Source: Mycolicibacterium sp. CBMA 234 (GTDB taxonomy: Bacteria > Actinomycetota > Actinomycetes > Mycobacteriales > Mycobacteriaceae). From it: a DNA stretch of 64,000 nt. This document shows, in pieces, positions 1 through 9,028 of the stretch. The stretch is taken from contig NZ_MPKW01000018.1 in the NCBI RefSeq assembly GCF_009729415.1, forward strand, positions 62,001 through 126,000, in the 5' to 3' direction. Under the pieces are notes generated by a model. It worked only from the letters and a program-made list of their open reading frames with translations, was not told the origin of the DNA and searched no databases. Every line of letters starts with the position of its first letter. The first letter of the stretch is position 1. Position numbers and translations under genes: made by a program.

Positions 1-62
1 GCCGCCGACCGGCCACCGGCCGGAGCGAATCATCAAGTCGCAGAATTGAATCCGGACTCTTA

Positions 63-854
63 CTAGATCAGTGGCGTATCGGCAGAGGTATTGGCGGGGC
101 CGCCCTGGCGCCACATTGTCATTACCAATACATGAGACTCATCGGTCGTCGATGCATTGTGCAGTTGGTACACCGAACCTTCGGGCAGAAAACCAGCATG
201 GTCGGCGCTGAGCGTCGTCGTCGCCGCGATCTGGTGCAGCGAGTCCGAGCCGTCCAGAACGTAGATCAGCGTCGGGCCGCCTTGCTTGACCTCGGGCGAC
301 TGTCCGCTCGGGCGCAGCGTGAACTTGTCCAGGCGCATCTCGTAGTTGCCGCCCGCGGCCAGGGGCGGGAGGTCGTCGGTGTTGATCACCACCTGGGCGG
401 TCGGGCTGGGTAGGGGTTTGGTGCGGGCCGCCTCCGGTCGAACGCCGAGGAACAGCCAATTGTTCGGGTCGGTCCCGGGGTTGGAGTGACTGTGGTGGAC
501 GAACGGCGGGGCAAACAGGGCGTCGCCGGGCCCGACGGTTAGGTGGGTGCCGTCGTCCAGGTTGACCTGTGTCGTGCCCGAGATTCCGTACACGAACCCT
601 GATGGATGCACGTGCCCACCGGTCGGTGCGTTCTCGCCGGCCGCCTGCGGGAAGTCGACGATGCTGGCGTAGAGCGGCGTGGTCGGGGTGTAATCCGGGT
701 GGCCGGGATCGCCGTACTCGACGTTGGCGAACACCCCGTCGGCGAGGGTCGTGCTCTCGAAGCCGGGAGCGGTCGGGGTGCCGGCTGTGGTGCTGCAGCC
801 CGCAGTCAGGAAGGCAGTGACAGCGGCCGTTGCAGCAATGGCGTGAGCAGACAT
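63..854 (-). CDS. Cupin-domain lipoprotein
   Basis: A 263-residue exported lipoprotein. A short hydrophobic signal ends in the lipobox LTAGC, with the acylated Cys near residue 20. The body looks like a bicupin. The first half carries a GGHVHPSG motif followed by a PPFVHHSHSNPG motif; the second half (VLDGSDSLHQ to LPEGSVYQLHN) repeats the fold without a full metal-binding set. The glutamate usual in cupin motif 1 is replaced by Val, so metal binding and catalysis are uncertain. I chose the ATG at 854 because an AGAAGG sits 6 nt upstream; a TTG two codons earlier would overlap that site. It lies 18 nt downstream of a regulator remnant on the same strand. Substrate unknown. Confidence 0.8.
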   Translation of the reverse strand: MSAHAIAATAAVTAFLTAGCSTTAGTPTAPGFESTTLADGVFANVEYGDPGHPDYTPTTPLYASIVDFPQAAGENAPTGGHVHPSGFVYGISGTTQVNLDDGTHLTVGPGDALFAPPFVHHSHSNPGTDPNNWLFLGVRPEAARTKPLPSPTAQVVINTDDLPPLAAGGNYEMRLDKFTLRPSGQSPEVKQGGPTLIYVLDGSDSLHQIAATTTLSADHAGFLPEGSVYQLHNASTTDESHVLVMTMWRQGGPANTSADTPLI

Positions 855-872
855 CGACAACCTTCTTTCGTG

Positions 873-1091
873 TTACGCGCCCGATTTCGATGACTCGGTG
901 TGGCCTGCGCGCTCCGGCCCGCGCCGGTTGGCCTCTTGGGCCAGTTGTACTCGGGACGTCAGCCCCAACTTCGCGTAGATGTGCGACAGGTGGGCCTGCA
1001 CCATGGCGTCGGGCTGGGTGTCCCAGAGCCGCGTCAAACCCTCGACATCGGCCAGCAGCAGCGTGACCGTTCCGGTCGGAAGTTCGCTCAT
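873..1091 (-). pseudogene. Deletion scar of a large cyclase-like/LuxR regulator
   Basis: This 72-codon frame joins two ends of a well-known large mycobacterial regulator family. The first about 30 residues (start MSELPTGTVTLLLADVEG, then TRLWDTQP) are the start of the class III cyclase-like domain. The next residues (HLSHIYAKLGLTSRVQLAQ) are the recognition-helix end of a LuxR DNA-binding domain. Full-length family members have roughly 1000 residues with an AAA-type ATPase and TPR region between these ends, all missing here. The junction is in frame, near residues 31-34, so a small product could still be made but would be neither a cyclase nor a complete HTH. It precedes the cupin lipoprotein gene by 18 nt on the same strand, so it may mark that gene's lost regulator. 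Confidence 0.75.
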
Positions 1092-1309
1092 GTCAGTCAG
1101 CTTGCGTCGGCGTGGTTGGGGTAAGCATCAGCCAAATGGCCAATAGTTGTCCAGGATGCACCTAGACATACGCATTGCTGGAAACCGATTGCGGGTATCT
1201 CGGGGCCGTTGGAGTTACCGATCGAATTCACTGCGCGCCGGTGCCATGCCTAGCGTCTTCTTAACTAGATCTGAGCTGATTCACGGTTCGGGCATCCAAG
1301 GTGGACGGC
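1092..1309. other. Spacer between the regulator scar and the DUF5666 gene
   Basis: A 218-bp stretch with no supported gene. It holds the divergent promoters; no clear operator or palindrome seen. AAGG before ATG 1310 is the only plain signal. Confidence 0.4.
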
Positions 1310-2020
1310 ATGTCCACTACTACATCTCGTGCCCGGCGCTACGGCGTCGCCACCCTCGCCGGATTCGCTGCGCTCTCCTTGGCCGCATGCGGGTCGTCGA
1401 GCACGCCGTCTACCAGCTCCACCGCCGCCAGCAGCTCGTCCTCCGCGGCTCCGGCTCCCGGAGGCAAGGGCGGGAAGGATCGGGTGTCCGGCCTGGTCAA
1501 CTCCGTGTCGGGTGGCACCGTATCGGTGACCGGCAAGGACGGGCCGGCCACGGTCAACATCACTTCTTCGACGCGCGTCACCCAAATGGGCCCAGGGCAG
1601 CTGACCGATGTCACGGCCGGCGAGTGCGTCGCCGTCCGTCCGGTCAAGGACAGCGACAACGGCCCCGCCGTCACCGCCGCGAACGTCATGGTCCGCCAGG
1701 CGGGCAACGGGCAGTGCGGTCAGAAGAATGAGAAGGGTGACAAGCACGAGCACGGCATCGGCGGCACGGTCGCGTCGGTCAACGGCAACACGATCGTGGT
1801 CACCGCGGCCGACAACAGCCAAACCACGGTGACCGTGACGCCTGATACCCACTACACCAAGAGCGCTGCCGCAGATGTGAAAGCGATCGCCACCGGGATG
1901 TGCCTGGGCGCGCGCGGCACCAAGGACGGCAACGGCGTCCTGCAGGCCACGTTTGCGATGGTGCGGCCGGCGGTGAACGGTGCGTGCGGCGGCGGTGGCG
2001 GCGACCACGAGCACCACTGA
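1310..2020 (+). CDS. DUF5666 double-repeat lipoprotein
   Basis: Exported lipoprotein of 236 residues with lipobox LAAC (Cys 27), a Ser/Ala/Pro-rich low-complexity linker, then two homologous repeats of about 75 residues. Each repeat starts with a G-V/T-V-x-S-V pattern, holds a beta-rich core with T-x-V-T motifs, and ends with a Cys pair (GECVAV with GNGQCG; GMCLGA with NGACGG). That spacing suggests one disulfide per repeat. The repeats match the DUF5666 pattern. The C terminus ends in Gly-rich sequence and DHEHH, possibly metal-binding. ATG 1310 is preferred over GTG 1301 because AAGG lies 7 nt upstream. No partner gene is evident; function unknown. Confidence 0.8.
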   Translation: MSTTTSRARRYGVATLAGFAALSLAACGSSSTPSTSSTAASSSSSAAPAPGGKGGKDRVSGLVNSVSGGTVSVTGKDGPATVNITSSTRVTQMGPGQLTDVTAGECVAVRPVKDSDNGPAVTAANVMVRQAGNGQCGQKNEKGDKHEHGIGGTVASVNGNTIVVTAADNSQTTVTVTPDTHYTKSAAADVKAIATGMCLGARGTKDGNGVLQATFAMVRPAVNGACGGGGGDHEHH

Positions 2021-2106
2021 GCGCACTCCGGCAGCGCGAAGGACTCCAGCGCGCTGCCGACTGAAACGAGCTGAATTCTGGTGTGCGCGGCTGTAACAAT
2101 CTGCCG

Positions 2107-2586
2107 ATGACACCAGAACCCGGCATCCGGTTGCGGGCAGCAAATCCTGCCGATGATGGCTTCGTCATCGAGATGGCGCGTCACGCCTGCGTCATCGAGG
2201 ACTGGCCGCTGCCCGCTCCGGATGACGACGAGGTCCTGGAATTGCTGCCCCCACCCGGCGTCGTGCCGATCATCGCTGAGGACCAAGGTGGTGTGCCTGT
2301 CGGTGCGGTGTGGACGTATCACAGCGATCCGCCGCTACGAACCGACGCGGACGGAGCGCCGCTGCCCGAACTGTGCATCGGTGTCGCACCGGGTCGGCGC
2401 GGCGCCGGTGTCGGCGGACTGCTGTTGGATGCGCTGTTCGCCCGACTGGCCGGCACCGTCGCGACGATGTGTACCAACGTGCACGTGCGCAATCCTGCTC
2501 AGCGCCTCTACGAACGTAAAGGCTTCCGCGTGGTCGGCCAAGGCAACGGGCCACTCGGGGTAGCGATGCTCAAAGACCTGCGCTGA
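2107..2586 (+). CDS. GNAT family N-acetyltransferase
   Basis: A 159-residue acetyl-CoA-dependent acetyltransferase of the GNAT superfamily. The acetyl-CoA pyrophosphate-binding motif A is visible as APGRRGAGVGGLLLDALF around residues 98-115. Next comes the beta-strand TNVHVRNPAQRLYERKGF, the usual motif B region where the Asn-x-x-A/R-x-x-Y-x-x-x-GF pattern closes the fold. The acceptor substrate cannot be read from sequence. ATG 2107 is chosen because it begins directly before the beta-1 motif (GIRLRAANPAD); a GTG eight codons upstream is possible. It is a single gene converging on the VOC gene that follows, with 6 nt between the stops. Confidence 0.85.
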   Translation: MTPEPGIRLRAANPADDGFVIEMARHACVIEDWPLPAPDDDEVLELLPPPGVVPIIAEDQGGVPVGAVWTYHSDPPLRTDADGAPLPELCIGVAPGRRGAGVGGLLLDALFARLAGTVATMCTNVHVRNPAQRLYERKGFRVVGQGNGPLGVAMLKDLR

Positions 2587-2592
2587 CTCGCC

Positions 2593-2988
2593 TCACGCCG
2601 GCGGCGCGAAGAACTCCAGCGCAATGCCATCGGGGTCGCGGAAGCTCAGGCCCGAGCCGTACGGCGCGTCGACCACTCCGCCGTGGGTGACGCCGAGTTC
2701 GTCGAGCTTGGCAGCCCAGTCCACCAGGTCGGCCCGGGAGGCGCAGCCGAAGCCGACGTGATCGAGGCCGGTTCGGAATTCGCTGAACCGGCCCGGCTCG
2801 ATGGCGCGGTCGTGCTGATGGATGCCGAACAGCGTGCCGCCGTCCAGCGCCCAGACGAGATGTCGGTAGCCGGCGTCGGTGTGCTCGTCGAGCACGGGGT
2901 CGGTACCGATCAGAGCGCGATACCAGGGACCGCTGACGTCCACATCGCTGACGGTGACCGCGACATGGTTCAGTGCTGCGAATGCCAT
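2593..2988 (-). CDS. VOC (glyoxalase/bleomycin-resistance) family protein
   Basis: A 131-residue vicinal-oxygen-chelate protein containing two beta-alpha-beta-beta-beta modules. The first module starts LNHVAVTVSDVDVSGPWY and the second starts GLDHVGFGCASRADL. Candidate metal ligands are His 8, His 76 and the Glu near the end (DPDGIALEFFAPP), the layout of metal-dependent VOC enzymes. Substrate is not predictable: lyases, dioxygenases and resistance proteins share this fold. It stands alone, tail to tail with the GNAT gene and followed upstream by the MpaB-like gene on the same strand. Confidence 0.85.
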   Translation of the reverse strand: MAFAALNHVAVTVSDVDVSGPWYRALIGTDPVLDEHTDAGYRHLVWALDGGTLFGIHQHDRAIEPGRFSEFRTGLDHVGFGCASRADLVDWAAKLDELGVTHGGVVDAPYGSGLSFRDPDGIALEFFAPPA

Positions 2989-3016
2989 GAGACGCCTCCT
3001 GCTGCTGGATGTTGTG

Positions 3017-3844
3017 TCACACCACAGGTTTTCCGCGCCGGGCGCGGGCCCGCATATCCCACAGGTACAGCTGATAGCCGAACAGCCACACGTCGCGCGG
3101 AATCACCCGGTCGGCCAGCCGCAGTGCCGTGATCAGGCGGTTGAACCAGCGCTGCTGCGTGGGCGTCCACCTCAGCTTCATGTGGGTGCGGAACTCGGTC
3201 GGCAGGAAGCCCGACGTCGCGAAGAGGTTGAAGGGGCCGGCGAGTTGCCGCAGCGGCGTGGGCAGGAACGCCAGCGACGCGACGCCGTAGAGGTGTTCGC
3301 GCACCGGCTCATCGATGCGGAGCTGGTCCAGCGTGCGTTTCCAGTACTCGTCGAAGGCGACGCGGTCGGCAGGCCACATGCCGTCGCGCACTTGCAGCGT
3401 GGTGCCGAGGGTGCGCGCGTCCTGATAGATGGCCTCGGCGTCGTCGGGACTGAGCGGGCCGTACAGAAACTCGTGCTGGTCGATGTAGTAGCGGTACAGG
3501 CAGGAGGCCACCCACAGCTGCAGCTTCGGGTCGAAGGCGTTGTAGCGCACCGGGCTGGACGCTGTCGAACGCACCAGCGCATGCACCCGGTCTACTTCGC
3601 GGCGGATCAGCGCCCGATCGTCGTCGGTGCCGTAGGTGGCGGCGGCCAGGTACGTGCCCGTCGTGCGGGCCCGTTTGAACGGGTGCTTGTAGACATTGCC
3701 GGTGTCGACGGGGCTTTCCAGCACGCCATAGCCCACCCCGGGCAGCGCCAATTGCATGATCACGTTGGCTGCCGGCGCGAGCACTGCCGCGGGGTTGATG
3801 AGGTCGACGACCCGTTTCGGGTGCCGGGGTGGACCGAGCCGCAT
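3017..3844 (-). CDS. MpaB/DUF2236 oxygenase family protein
   Basis: A 275-residue protein of the DUF2236 (MpaB / rubber-oxygenase-like, b-type haem) family. The N-terminal pattern runs from [20 protein letters not shown] through the conserved R-x-x-T-x-x-Y-L helix to [13 protein letters not shown]. The central [19 protein letters not shown] has the conserved D-P-x-L-x-x-W motif, and [13 protein letters not shown] provides a conserved His. The frame stays open upstream through the divergent cobD gene, but the protein pattern begins at ATG 3844, so that start is used. It is divergent from cobD with 36 bp between starts and probably corresponds to Rv2237. No substrate is known. Confidence 0.75.
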   Translation of the reverse strand: MRLGPPRHPKRVVDLINPAAVLAPAANVIMQLALPGVGYGVLESPVDTGNVYKHPFKRARTTGTYLAAATYGTDDDRALIRREVDRVHALVRSTASSPVRYNAFDPKLQLWVASCLYRYYIDQHEFLYGPLSPDDAEAIYQDARTLGTTLQVRDGMWPADRVAFDEYWKRTLDQLRIDEPVREHLYGVASLAFLPTPLRQLAGPFNLFATSGFLPTEFRTHMKLRWTPTQQRWFNRLITALRLADRVIPRDVWLFGYQLYLWDMRARARRGKPVV

Positions 3845-3880
3845 GTTGCCGAGTAAACACCCTGTGAGACGCTGCCCGGC

Positions 3881-4843
3881 GTGTTTGGCAGAAGCGCCCC
3901 AAGGGCGGCGGGTCTCGCGCTCGGCTATCTGGCGGATGTGTGCTGGGCGGACCCCAGCCGCGGCCACCCGGTCGCGCTGTTCGGAACAGCAGCGGCTGCT
4001 CTGGAGCGGCGCACGTACGCCGATAACAGGCTGGCAGGTGTTGGTCACACGGCGGTACTGCTTGCCGTGCTGGGGGCGTTGGGCTTTGGGTTGGAACGGT
4101 TCGCGCGGGGGCCCGTCGCGAAGACGTTGGTGACCGCGGCGGCGACGTACACCGTGCTGGGTGGGACGTCGCTGGCGCGCACGGGCGATGACATGGCGGC
4201 GCGGCTGGACCGCGGTGACGTGAACGCGGCCCGCGAGCTGCTGCCGTCTCTGTGCGGGCGGGACCCGTCCGCACTGGACCCCGATGGGTTGGCCCGGGCC
4301 GCGCTGGAATCGGTCGCGGAGAACACCTCCGACGCGCAGGTGGCGCCCATCTTGTGGGGTGCGGTCGCCGGGGTGCCCGGCTTGCTGGTGTATCGAGGTG
4401 CCAACACACTCGACGCGATGATCGGTCACCTCAACCCGCGCTACACCAGGTTCGGTTGGGCGGCAGCACGATTCGACGACGTACTCAATTATCTGCCGGC
4501 CCGCGTGACGGGGCTGTGCGTGATGGTGGCGTCCGGCCGGCCCGCTGCGGCATGGCGGGCGTGGCGCGCCGACGCGCACAAGCACCCAAGTCCCAATGCT
4601 GGTGTCGCAGAGGCGTCATTCGCCGGGGCCCTGGGTGTGCAGCTCGGCGGACCGACGCAATACGCGCACCGTCTGGAGATGCGACCGACGCTGGGCGAGG
4701 GTCCGCCGCCGGCCGTGGCTGATCTGAAACGGGCCGCGCGGCTGACCCGCCGGGTTCAGGTGCTGGCGACGATGGTCGCGGTGGCGGGTGCAGTCGCCGT
4801 CAGCCTCGCCGATACTGCATTCCAGCAGAAGAAGTGCGAGTAG
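3881..4843 (+). CDS. cobD: Adenosylcobinamide-phosphate synthase CobD/CbiB
   Basis: Inner-membrane enzyme of 320 residues that attaches the aminopropanol(-phosphate) arm to adenosylcobyric acid in cobalamin synthesis. Family hallmarks are the N-terminal [19 protein letters not shown], the [18 protein letters not shown] motif near residues 145-163, [13 protein letters not shown], and the C-terminal block [20 protein letters not shown]. Several hydrophobic stretches match a polytopic membrane protein. Length is normal for actinobacterial CobD. GTG 3881 starts directly before the conserved N terminus. Other nucleotide-loop genes follow at 6.9 kb (cobC), 9.8 kb (phosphatase fusion) and 58-60 kb (cobU/T/S). 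Confidence 0.95.
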   Translation: MFGRSAPRAAGLALGYLADVCWADPSRGHPVALFGTAAAALERRTYADNRLAGVGHTAVLLAVLGALGFGLERFARGPVAKTLVTAAATYTVLGGTSLARTGDDMAARLDRGDVNAARELLPSLCGRDPSALDPDGLARAALESVAENTSDAQVAPILWGAVAGVPGLLVYRGANTLDAMIGHLNPRYTRFGWAAARFDDVLNYLPARVTGLCVMVASGRPAAAWRAWRADAHKHPSPNAGVAEASFAGALGVQLGGPTQYAHRLEMRPTLGEGPPPAVADLKRAARLTRRVQVLATMVAVAGAVAVSLADTAFQQKKCE

Positions 4844-4871
4844 CGGCCTGCTGGAACGCCGTTTCGGCGGT

Positions 4872-5717
4872 TTAGCGTCGGCGGCCGTAGCGGTCGGCGA
4901 GCTTTTCCTCGGCGGTGAGCGGGGCGGCCGGTTCGTCGGGATCGGGACCGGCGGCAGCGGCTGCACGGGAATCGGATTGGGCTTTCTCGAGCCGGCGCTG
5001 CCGAATCTCGGCAAACACGAAGTAGCCCAGGCCGATCGGCGCGACGATGCCGAAGGCAATCCACTGAATGCCGTACGACAGGAACGGCCCGGCGTCGAGG
5101 TGGGGGAGCGCGATGACGCCGAGCCCACCAGGCTGACCGTCGACCAGCTGTAGGTAGTCACCCGCCAGCGGCACCCCGGTGACCTGCGAGATCTGGGTCG
5201 GGTTGATCGAGTACACCTGCTGAATGCGGTCCTGCTTGAACGGCTGCTTGCCCGACATGATCGGCTCGGCGTCCCGCAGCCGCCCCGTGATCGTGACCGT
5301 GCCGGGAGGCGGCGCCGCGAACGGCGGCACTCCGTTGCCGGCCTTGAGGTAACCACGGTTGACCAGCACGATCGGGCCGCCGTCGACCGCGAACGGAGTC
5401 AGCACCTCATAGGATGCGTCGCCGTCGTCCACGCGCAGCCGGACCAGCACCTCACCCTCCGGGCGGTAGTGGCCCGTCGCCGTCAGCCGCCGCCACTGCG
5501 CGTCGGGAGCCGACGAATCCTGATGCGGCAGAACCGAAGTCAGCGGCACGGGGTCGGTTTTGAGGGACGACGCGATCTGGTTGTTCTCCCGCGAGGTGCG
5601 GGTGTTCTTGCCCAGCTGCCACGGCGCCAACACCGTGAAGCACAGATAGACGAATGCGAGCACCACGACGAACAGCGCCAGCCACTGTGGCCGGAGCAGG
5701 AAGGTGAGCCGGCGCAT
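4872..5717 (-). CDS. SURF1 family cytochrome oxidase assembly protein
   Basis: A 281-residue SURF1 family protein, an assembly factor for the haem-copper (aa3) cytochrome c oxidase in the cytoplasmic membrane. Both membrane anchors of the family are visible: residues about 11-32 (WLALFVVVLAFVYLCFTVL) and about 218-240 (starting LSYGIQWIAFGIVAPIG). Between them lie the exported domain motifs APWQLGKN, VNRGYLKAG and VTITGRLRDAE. The tail is charged and cytoplasmic (EIRQRRLEKAQ). Its ATG overlaps the ptpA stop codon (TGATG), so ptkA-ptpA-SURF1 is one translationally coupled operon, as in Rv2232-Rv2234-Rv2235. Confidence 0.9.
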   Translation of the reverse strand: MRRLTFLLRPQWLALFVVVLAFVYLCFTVLAPWQLGKNTRTSRENNQIASSLKTDPVPLTSVLPHQDSSAPDAQWRRLTATGHYRPEGEVLVRLRVDDGDASYEVLTPFAVDGGPIVLVNRGYLKAGNGVPPFAAPPPGTVTITGRLRDAEPIMSGKQPFKQDRIQQVYSINPTQISQVTGVPLAGDYLQLVDGQPGGLGVIALPHLDAGPFLSYGIQWIAFGIVAPIGLGYFVFAEIRQRRLEKAQSDSRAAAAAGPDPDEPAAPLTAEEKLADRYGRRR

Positions 5718-6205
5718 CAGTCGCCTCGCTCCGCCAATTGCTTGTCGACCCAGTCGTGCAGGCCGGGCAGCGACGCTTCGATCACCACGAAGGTCTCCTC
5801 GAAGTCGTCGATGTTGCCGTAATACGGGTCTTCGACGTCGAGTGCGTGGGCACCCGAGCGCGGGTCGAACGAGCGCATCATCCGGACGCGTTCGGGGTCG
5901 GCGCCCAGGTCGCCCAGGATGCGGCTGTGGTTGCGGCCCATCGCGACGATCATGTCGGCCGCCAGATGGTCGGCGTCGATGGCCGCAGCGGCGTGCGCGG
6001 TGGGGTAGTCGTGGGCGCGCAGCACCCGCTCGGCACGGCTGTCTGCGGGGTCACCCGCGTGCCAGCCGCCGGTGCCAGCGCTGGTCACCCGGACCCGGTC
6101 GGCCAGCCCACGCTCGGTGATCTGGTGCGCGAACATCTTCTCGGCCATCGGCGAGCGGCAGATGTTGCCCGAGCAGATGAACGTCACGTGCACGGGGTCA
6201 GACAC
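5717..6205 (-). CDS. ptpA: Low-molecular-weight protein tyrosine phosphatase PtpA
   Basis: A 162-residue low-molecular-weight phosphotyrosine phosphatase. The catalytic loop CSGNICRS (C-x5-R-S, residues about 11-18) supplies the nucleophilic Cys and the phosphate-binding Arg. The general-acid Asp is in DVEDPYYGN near residue 125. In M. tuberculosis the orthologue is secreted into macrophages and is phosphorylated by the adjacent PtkA; whether it is secreted here cannot be told. GTG 6205 is preferred because the protein pattern starts there (SDPVHVTFICSG) and it overlaps the ptkA stop by 8 nt. A longer upstream extension would run inside ptkA. Confidence 0.92.
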   Translation of the reverse strand: MSDPVHVTFICSGNICRSPMAEKMFAHQITERGLADRVRVTSAGTGGWHAGDPADSRAERVLRAHDYPTAHAAAAIDADHLAADMIVAMGRNHSRILGDLGADPERVRMMRSFDPRSGAHALDVEDPYYGNIDDFEETFVVIEASLPGLHDWVDKQLAERGD

Positions 6206-6836
6206 CCAGCACCTCCCGTAGTTCGTCGACGGTGGCGACCCGTCGGACGGTCGATTCCTCAGTGAAATCTCCTTCGCCGTAACCCCAATTGACCACGACG
6301 GTGTCGATGCCGTGGGTTGCGGCACCGTGGACGTCGTGCGACCGGTCGCCGACCATCAGCACCCGATCAGGGACCGGGGCCAGCTGGGCCAGGGCATGGG
6401 CGACGACGTCGGCCTTCGCTGAGCGGACGCCGTCGACGCTGGCGCCGGCGACCACCTCGAAGTGTTCGTGGATGCCGAAGTGCTCGACGATGCGCTGCGC
6501 GGTCGGTTCGGCCTTCGACGTCGCGACGGCCAGGCGCACCCCGGCGGCCCGCAGGTCAGCCAGGAGCTCCTCGATGCCGTCGAACATCCGGTTCATGGAC
6601 CAGCCGCGGGAGGTGTAGTCGGCGCGGTAGGCGGCGATGGCGTCGTCGGCCCGGTCGCCCAGGCCCATCGAGCCGAGCGTCACGTGCATGGGTGGGCCGA
6701 CCACCCGGCTAGCCAGGTCGCCGTCGGGCACTTCGGCGCCGATCGTGCCGAGCGCATGGCGGAAGCTGGCGACGATGCCTTCGGCGGAATCGGTCAGCGT
6801 GCCGTCGAGGTCGAATAGCACCAACTGGGGGGTCAC
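6198..6836 (-). CDS. ptkA: HAD-superfamily protein PtkA
   Basis: A 212-residue HAD-superfamily hydrolase-fold protein, orthologous by position and sequence to Rv2232/PtkA, reported to be a tyrosine kinase acting on PtpA. HAD motif I is LFDLDGTL (residues 6-13), with nucleophile and general-acid Asp both intact. Motif II is VATSKAEP, and motif III/IV is MVGDRSHDVHGA with the metal-binding Asp pair. A canonical phosphatase set is therefore retained; sequence alone would equally fit a phosphoglycolate-phosphatase-like enzyme. Starts at GTG 6836 and overlaps ptpA by 8 nt. It is divergent from cobC with 55 bp between starts. Confidence 0.85.
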   Translation of the reverse strand: MTPQLVLFDLDGTLTDSAEGIVASFRHALGTIGAEVPDGDLASRVVGPPMHVTLGSMGLGDRADDAIAAYRADYTSRGWSMNRMFDGIEELLADLRAAGVRLAVATSKAEPTAQRIVEHFGIHEHFEVVAGASVDGVRSAKADVVAHALAQLAPVPDRVLMVGDRSHDVHGAATHGIDTVVVNWGYGEGDFTEESTVRRVATVDELREVLGV

Positions 6837-6879
6837 GGTGTCATTGTCCCTGATGTACCTGGGCGCAGGTGCTGCGCAC

Positions 6880-6885
6880 TAGGGT
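6880..6885 (+). promoter_or_regulatory. Candidate leaderless -10 of cobC
   Basis: TAGGGT ends 6 nt before the GTG start of cobC and no Shine-Dalgarno precedes that GTG. Transcription would start at or next to the start codon. Confidence 0.5.
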
Positions 6886-6891
6886 CAACCT

Positions 6892-7902
6892 GTGGAACCC
6901 CGGGCGCGCTATCACGGCGATCAGGCCGTCGTACCCGGCATGCTCGATTTCGCGGTGAACGTCCGCGGCGCCGGCCCGCCGGCGTGGCTGGCTGACCGGC
7001 TGGGTGTCCGACTGGCGGATTTAGGCAGCTACCCGACCTCTTTTGACGTGGACGCGGCCCGCGCGGCAGTGGCAGCCCGGCACGGCCGGCGCCCCGACGA
7101 GGTGCTGCTGCTGGCCGGCGGGGCCGAAGGATTTGCCTTGCTCCCGCGGTTGCAGCCGCGCCTGGCTGCGCTGATCGCGCCGTCGTTCACCGAACCGGAG
7201 GCCGTGTTCGACGCCGCCGACGTGCCGGTCACGCAGGTGGTGCTCAAGGCGCCGTTCCGGCTCGGTGGTGCGGTGGTGCCGCCGGATGCTGACCTGGTGG
7301 TGGTTGGCAACCCGACCAACCCGACCGGCGTCCTGCACCGTCGCGACGAGATTCTGGCGCTGCGCGCGCCGCGCCGCATCGTGGTGGTCGACGAGGCGTT
7401 CGCCGACGCGGTGCCCGGTGAACCGGAGTCGCTGGCCGGCCAGTCGCTGCCTGACGTCGTGGTGCTGCGCAGCCTGACCAAGACCTGGTCGTTGGCCGGG
7501 CTGCGGGTCGGATATGCGCTGGGGGCGCCCGAGGTGCTGGCGCGGCTGACGGCGCAGCGGCCGCATTGGCCACTGGGGACGCTGCAGCTGGAGGCGTTGC
7601 TGGCGTGCAGTGAGCCGGCCGCGGTAGCGGAGGCCGAGGCAGGAGCGCGCCGGTTGGGCGAGCTGCGGACCGAGATGGCTGCTGGGCTGGCGGCGGCCGG
7701 CTTCCCGGTGGCCGACGGCGTCGCGCCGTTTGTCTTGTTCTCGGTGCCGGATGCTGAACTGGCCCGGAAATACTTGGCGGAGAAAGGGATTGCGGTGCGC
7801 CGCTGCGATACGTTCTTCGGTCTGCCGGGCGGCTATCTGCGCGCGGCGGTGCGCCCGGAATGGCCGGCCCTGGCCGCGGCCCTACAGGAGGTGCTCTGGT
7901 GA
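6892..7902 (+). CDS. cobC: CobC-like PLP enzyme (threonine-phosphate decarboxylase type)
   Basis: A 336-residue fold-type I PLP enzyme of the aspartate-aminotransferase family in the position of Rv2231c (CobC). The N terminus [20 protein letters not shown], the [10 protein letters not shown] motif, the [10 protein letters not shown] motif and the PLP-lysine segment [17 protein letters not shown] are all present. In cobalamin synthesis this type of enzyme makes (R)-1-aminopropan-2-ol phosphate from threonine phosphate, the substrate of CobD; histidinol-phosphate-aminotransferase-like activity is the alternative. The stop overlaps the next start (GTGA), so nif3 is translationally coupled to it. 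Confidence 0.88.
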   Translation: MEPRARYHGDQAVVPGMLDFAVNVRGAGPPAWLADRLGVRLADLGSYPTSFDVDAARAAVAARHGRRPDEVLLLAGGAEGFALLPRLQPRLAALIAPSFTEPEAVFDAADVPVTQVVLKAPFRLGGAVVPPDADLVVVGNPTNPTGVLHRRDEILALRAPRRIVVVDEAFADAVPGEPESLAGQSLPDVVVLRSLTKTWSLAGLRVGYALGAPEVLARLTAQRPHWPLGTLQLEALLACSEPAAVAEAEAGARRLGELRTEMAAGLAAAGFPVADGVAPFVLFSVPDAELARKYLAEKGIAVRRCDTFFGLPGGYLRAAVRPEWPALAAALQEVLW

Positions 7903-9023
7903 GTGTGCTGTTGCGTGACGTCATCGCCACGCTGGACCGCGCGTACCCGCCGGCGCTGGCGCACAGCTGGGATTCGGTCGGCTTGGTCTGTGGTGACCCG
8001 GCCGAGCCGGTGGAATCGGTGACCATCGCCGTCGACGCCACGTCGGCGGTAGCGGCTTCGGTACCCGACGGCGGGCTGCTGCTGGCGCACCACCCGCTGC
8101 TGCTGCGCGGGGTCGACACGGTGGCTGCGAACACGGGCAAGGGCGCGCTGATCCACTCGCTGATCCGACGCGGCGCGGCGCTGTTCAGCGCTCACACCAA
8201 CGCTGACGCGGCCGCACCGGGGGTGTCAGATGCGTTGGCCGAGGCGCTGGGATTGCAGGTAGACGGCGTGCTGGACCCCGAAGAGGGTCGCGCGGACCTG
8301 GACAAATGGGTAGTTTTCGTGCCCGCGGCCAATGCCGACGCGGTGCGCGAGGCGATGTTCGCCGCCGGCGGTGGGCAGATCGGTGACTACTCGCACTGCA
8401 GCTGGACCACCTCGGGCGTCGGCCAGTTCCTGCCGCACGAGGGCGCTGCGCCGGCCATCGGGAGCGTCGGCACCGTCGAGCAGGTGCCCGAGGAGCGTGT
8501 CGAGGTGATCGCGCCGTCGCGGCTGCGGCGCGCGGTGCTGGCCGCGATGCGCGCGGCTCACCCTTATGAGGAGCCGGCGTTCGATGTGCTGACCCTGGCG
8601 CCGCTGCCGGCGGATGTCGGGATCGGGCGCATCTGCTCGCTTCCGGAGCCGGAACCGTTGTCCGCCTTTGCTTCTCGAGTGGCGCGCGGATTACCCGCGA
8701 CGTTGTGGGGCGTGCGGGCATCAGGTGATCCGGACAAGATGGTGTCGCGCGTCGCGGTCTGCGGGGGCGCGGGAGACTCGCTGCTGGGCGCGGTGACCCG
8801 CTCGGGCGCCGACGTCTACGTGACGTCCGATCTGCGTCACCATCCGGCCGACGAGCACCGTCGCGTATCGGACGTAGCGTTGGTCGATGTGGCCCATTGG
8901 GCCAGTGAATTTCCGTGGTGCGAGCAGGCTGCTGGGGTCTTGCGTGCACAATTCGGTGATGCGTTGCCGGTGTTGGTCAGCCAGATCCGCACCGACCCCT
9001 GGAACGTCGAGATAACCTGCTGA
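7899..9023 (+). CDS. Nif3-like dinuclear metal centre hexameric protein
   Basis: A 374-residue member of the Nif3 / GTP cyclohydrolase I type 2 family, a metal-binding hexamer whose cellular role is unsettled. The metal-site motifs are [23 protein letters not shown] and SAHTNADAA in the N-terminal half, and [11 protein letters not shown] with [11 protein letters not shown] in the C-terminal half. The extra middle domain of about 110 residues (CutA/PII-like insertion) is present ([20 protein letters not shown] onward). GTG 7899 overlaps the cobC stop by 4 nt and has GGAGG about 8 nt upstream. It corresponds to Rv2230c, in an operon with cobC, the zinc-ribbon gene and the RNase H fusion. Confidence 0.9.
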   Translation: MSVLLRDVIATLDRAYPPALAHSWDSVGLVCGDPAEPVESVTIAVDATSAVAASVPDGGLLLAHHPLLLRGVDTVAANTGKGALIHSLIRRGAALFSAHTNADAAAPGVSDALAEALGLQVDGVLDPEEGRADLDKWVVFVPAANADAVREAMFAAGGGQIGDYSHCSWTTSGVGQFLPHEGAAPAIGSVGTVEQVPEERVEVIAPSRLRRAVLAAMRAAHPYEEPAFDVLTLAPLPADVGIGRICSLPEPEPLSAFASRVARGLPATLWGVRASGDPDKMVSRVAVCGGAGDSLLGAVTRSGADVYVTSDLRHHPADEHRRVSDVALVDVAHWASEFPWCEQAAGVLRAQFGDALPVLVSQIRTDPWNVEITC

Positions 9024-9028
9024 GAGAC

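Noticed and set aside
1147..1731. Plus-strand 194-codon frame
   Set aside because: Overlaps the DUF5666 lipoprotein gene in another frame and has no domain or ribosome site.
3845..4585. Extended N terminus of the MpaB-like gene
   Set aside because: The frame stays open through cobD on the other strand, but the family pattern starts at ATG 3844.
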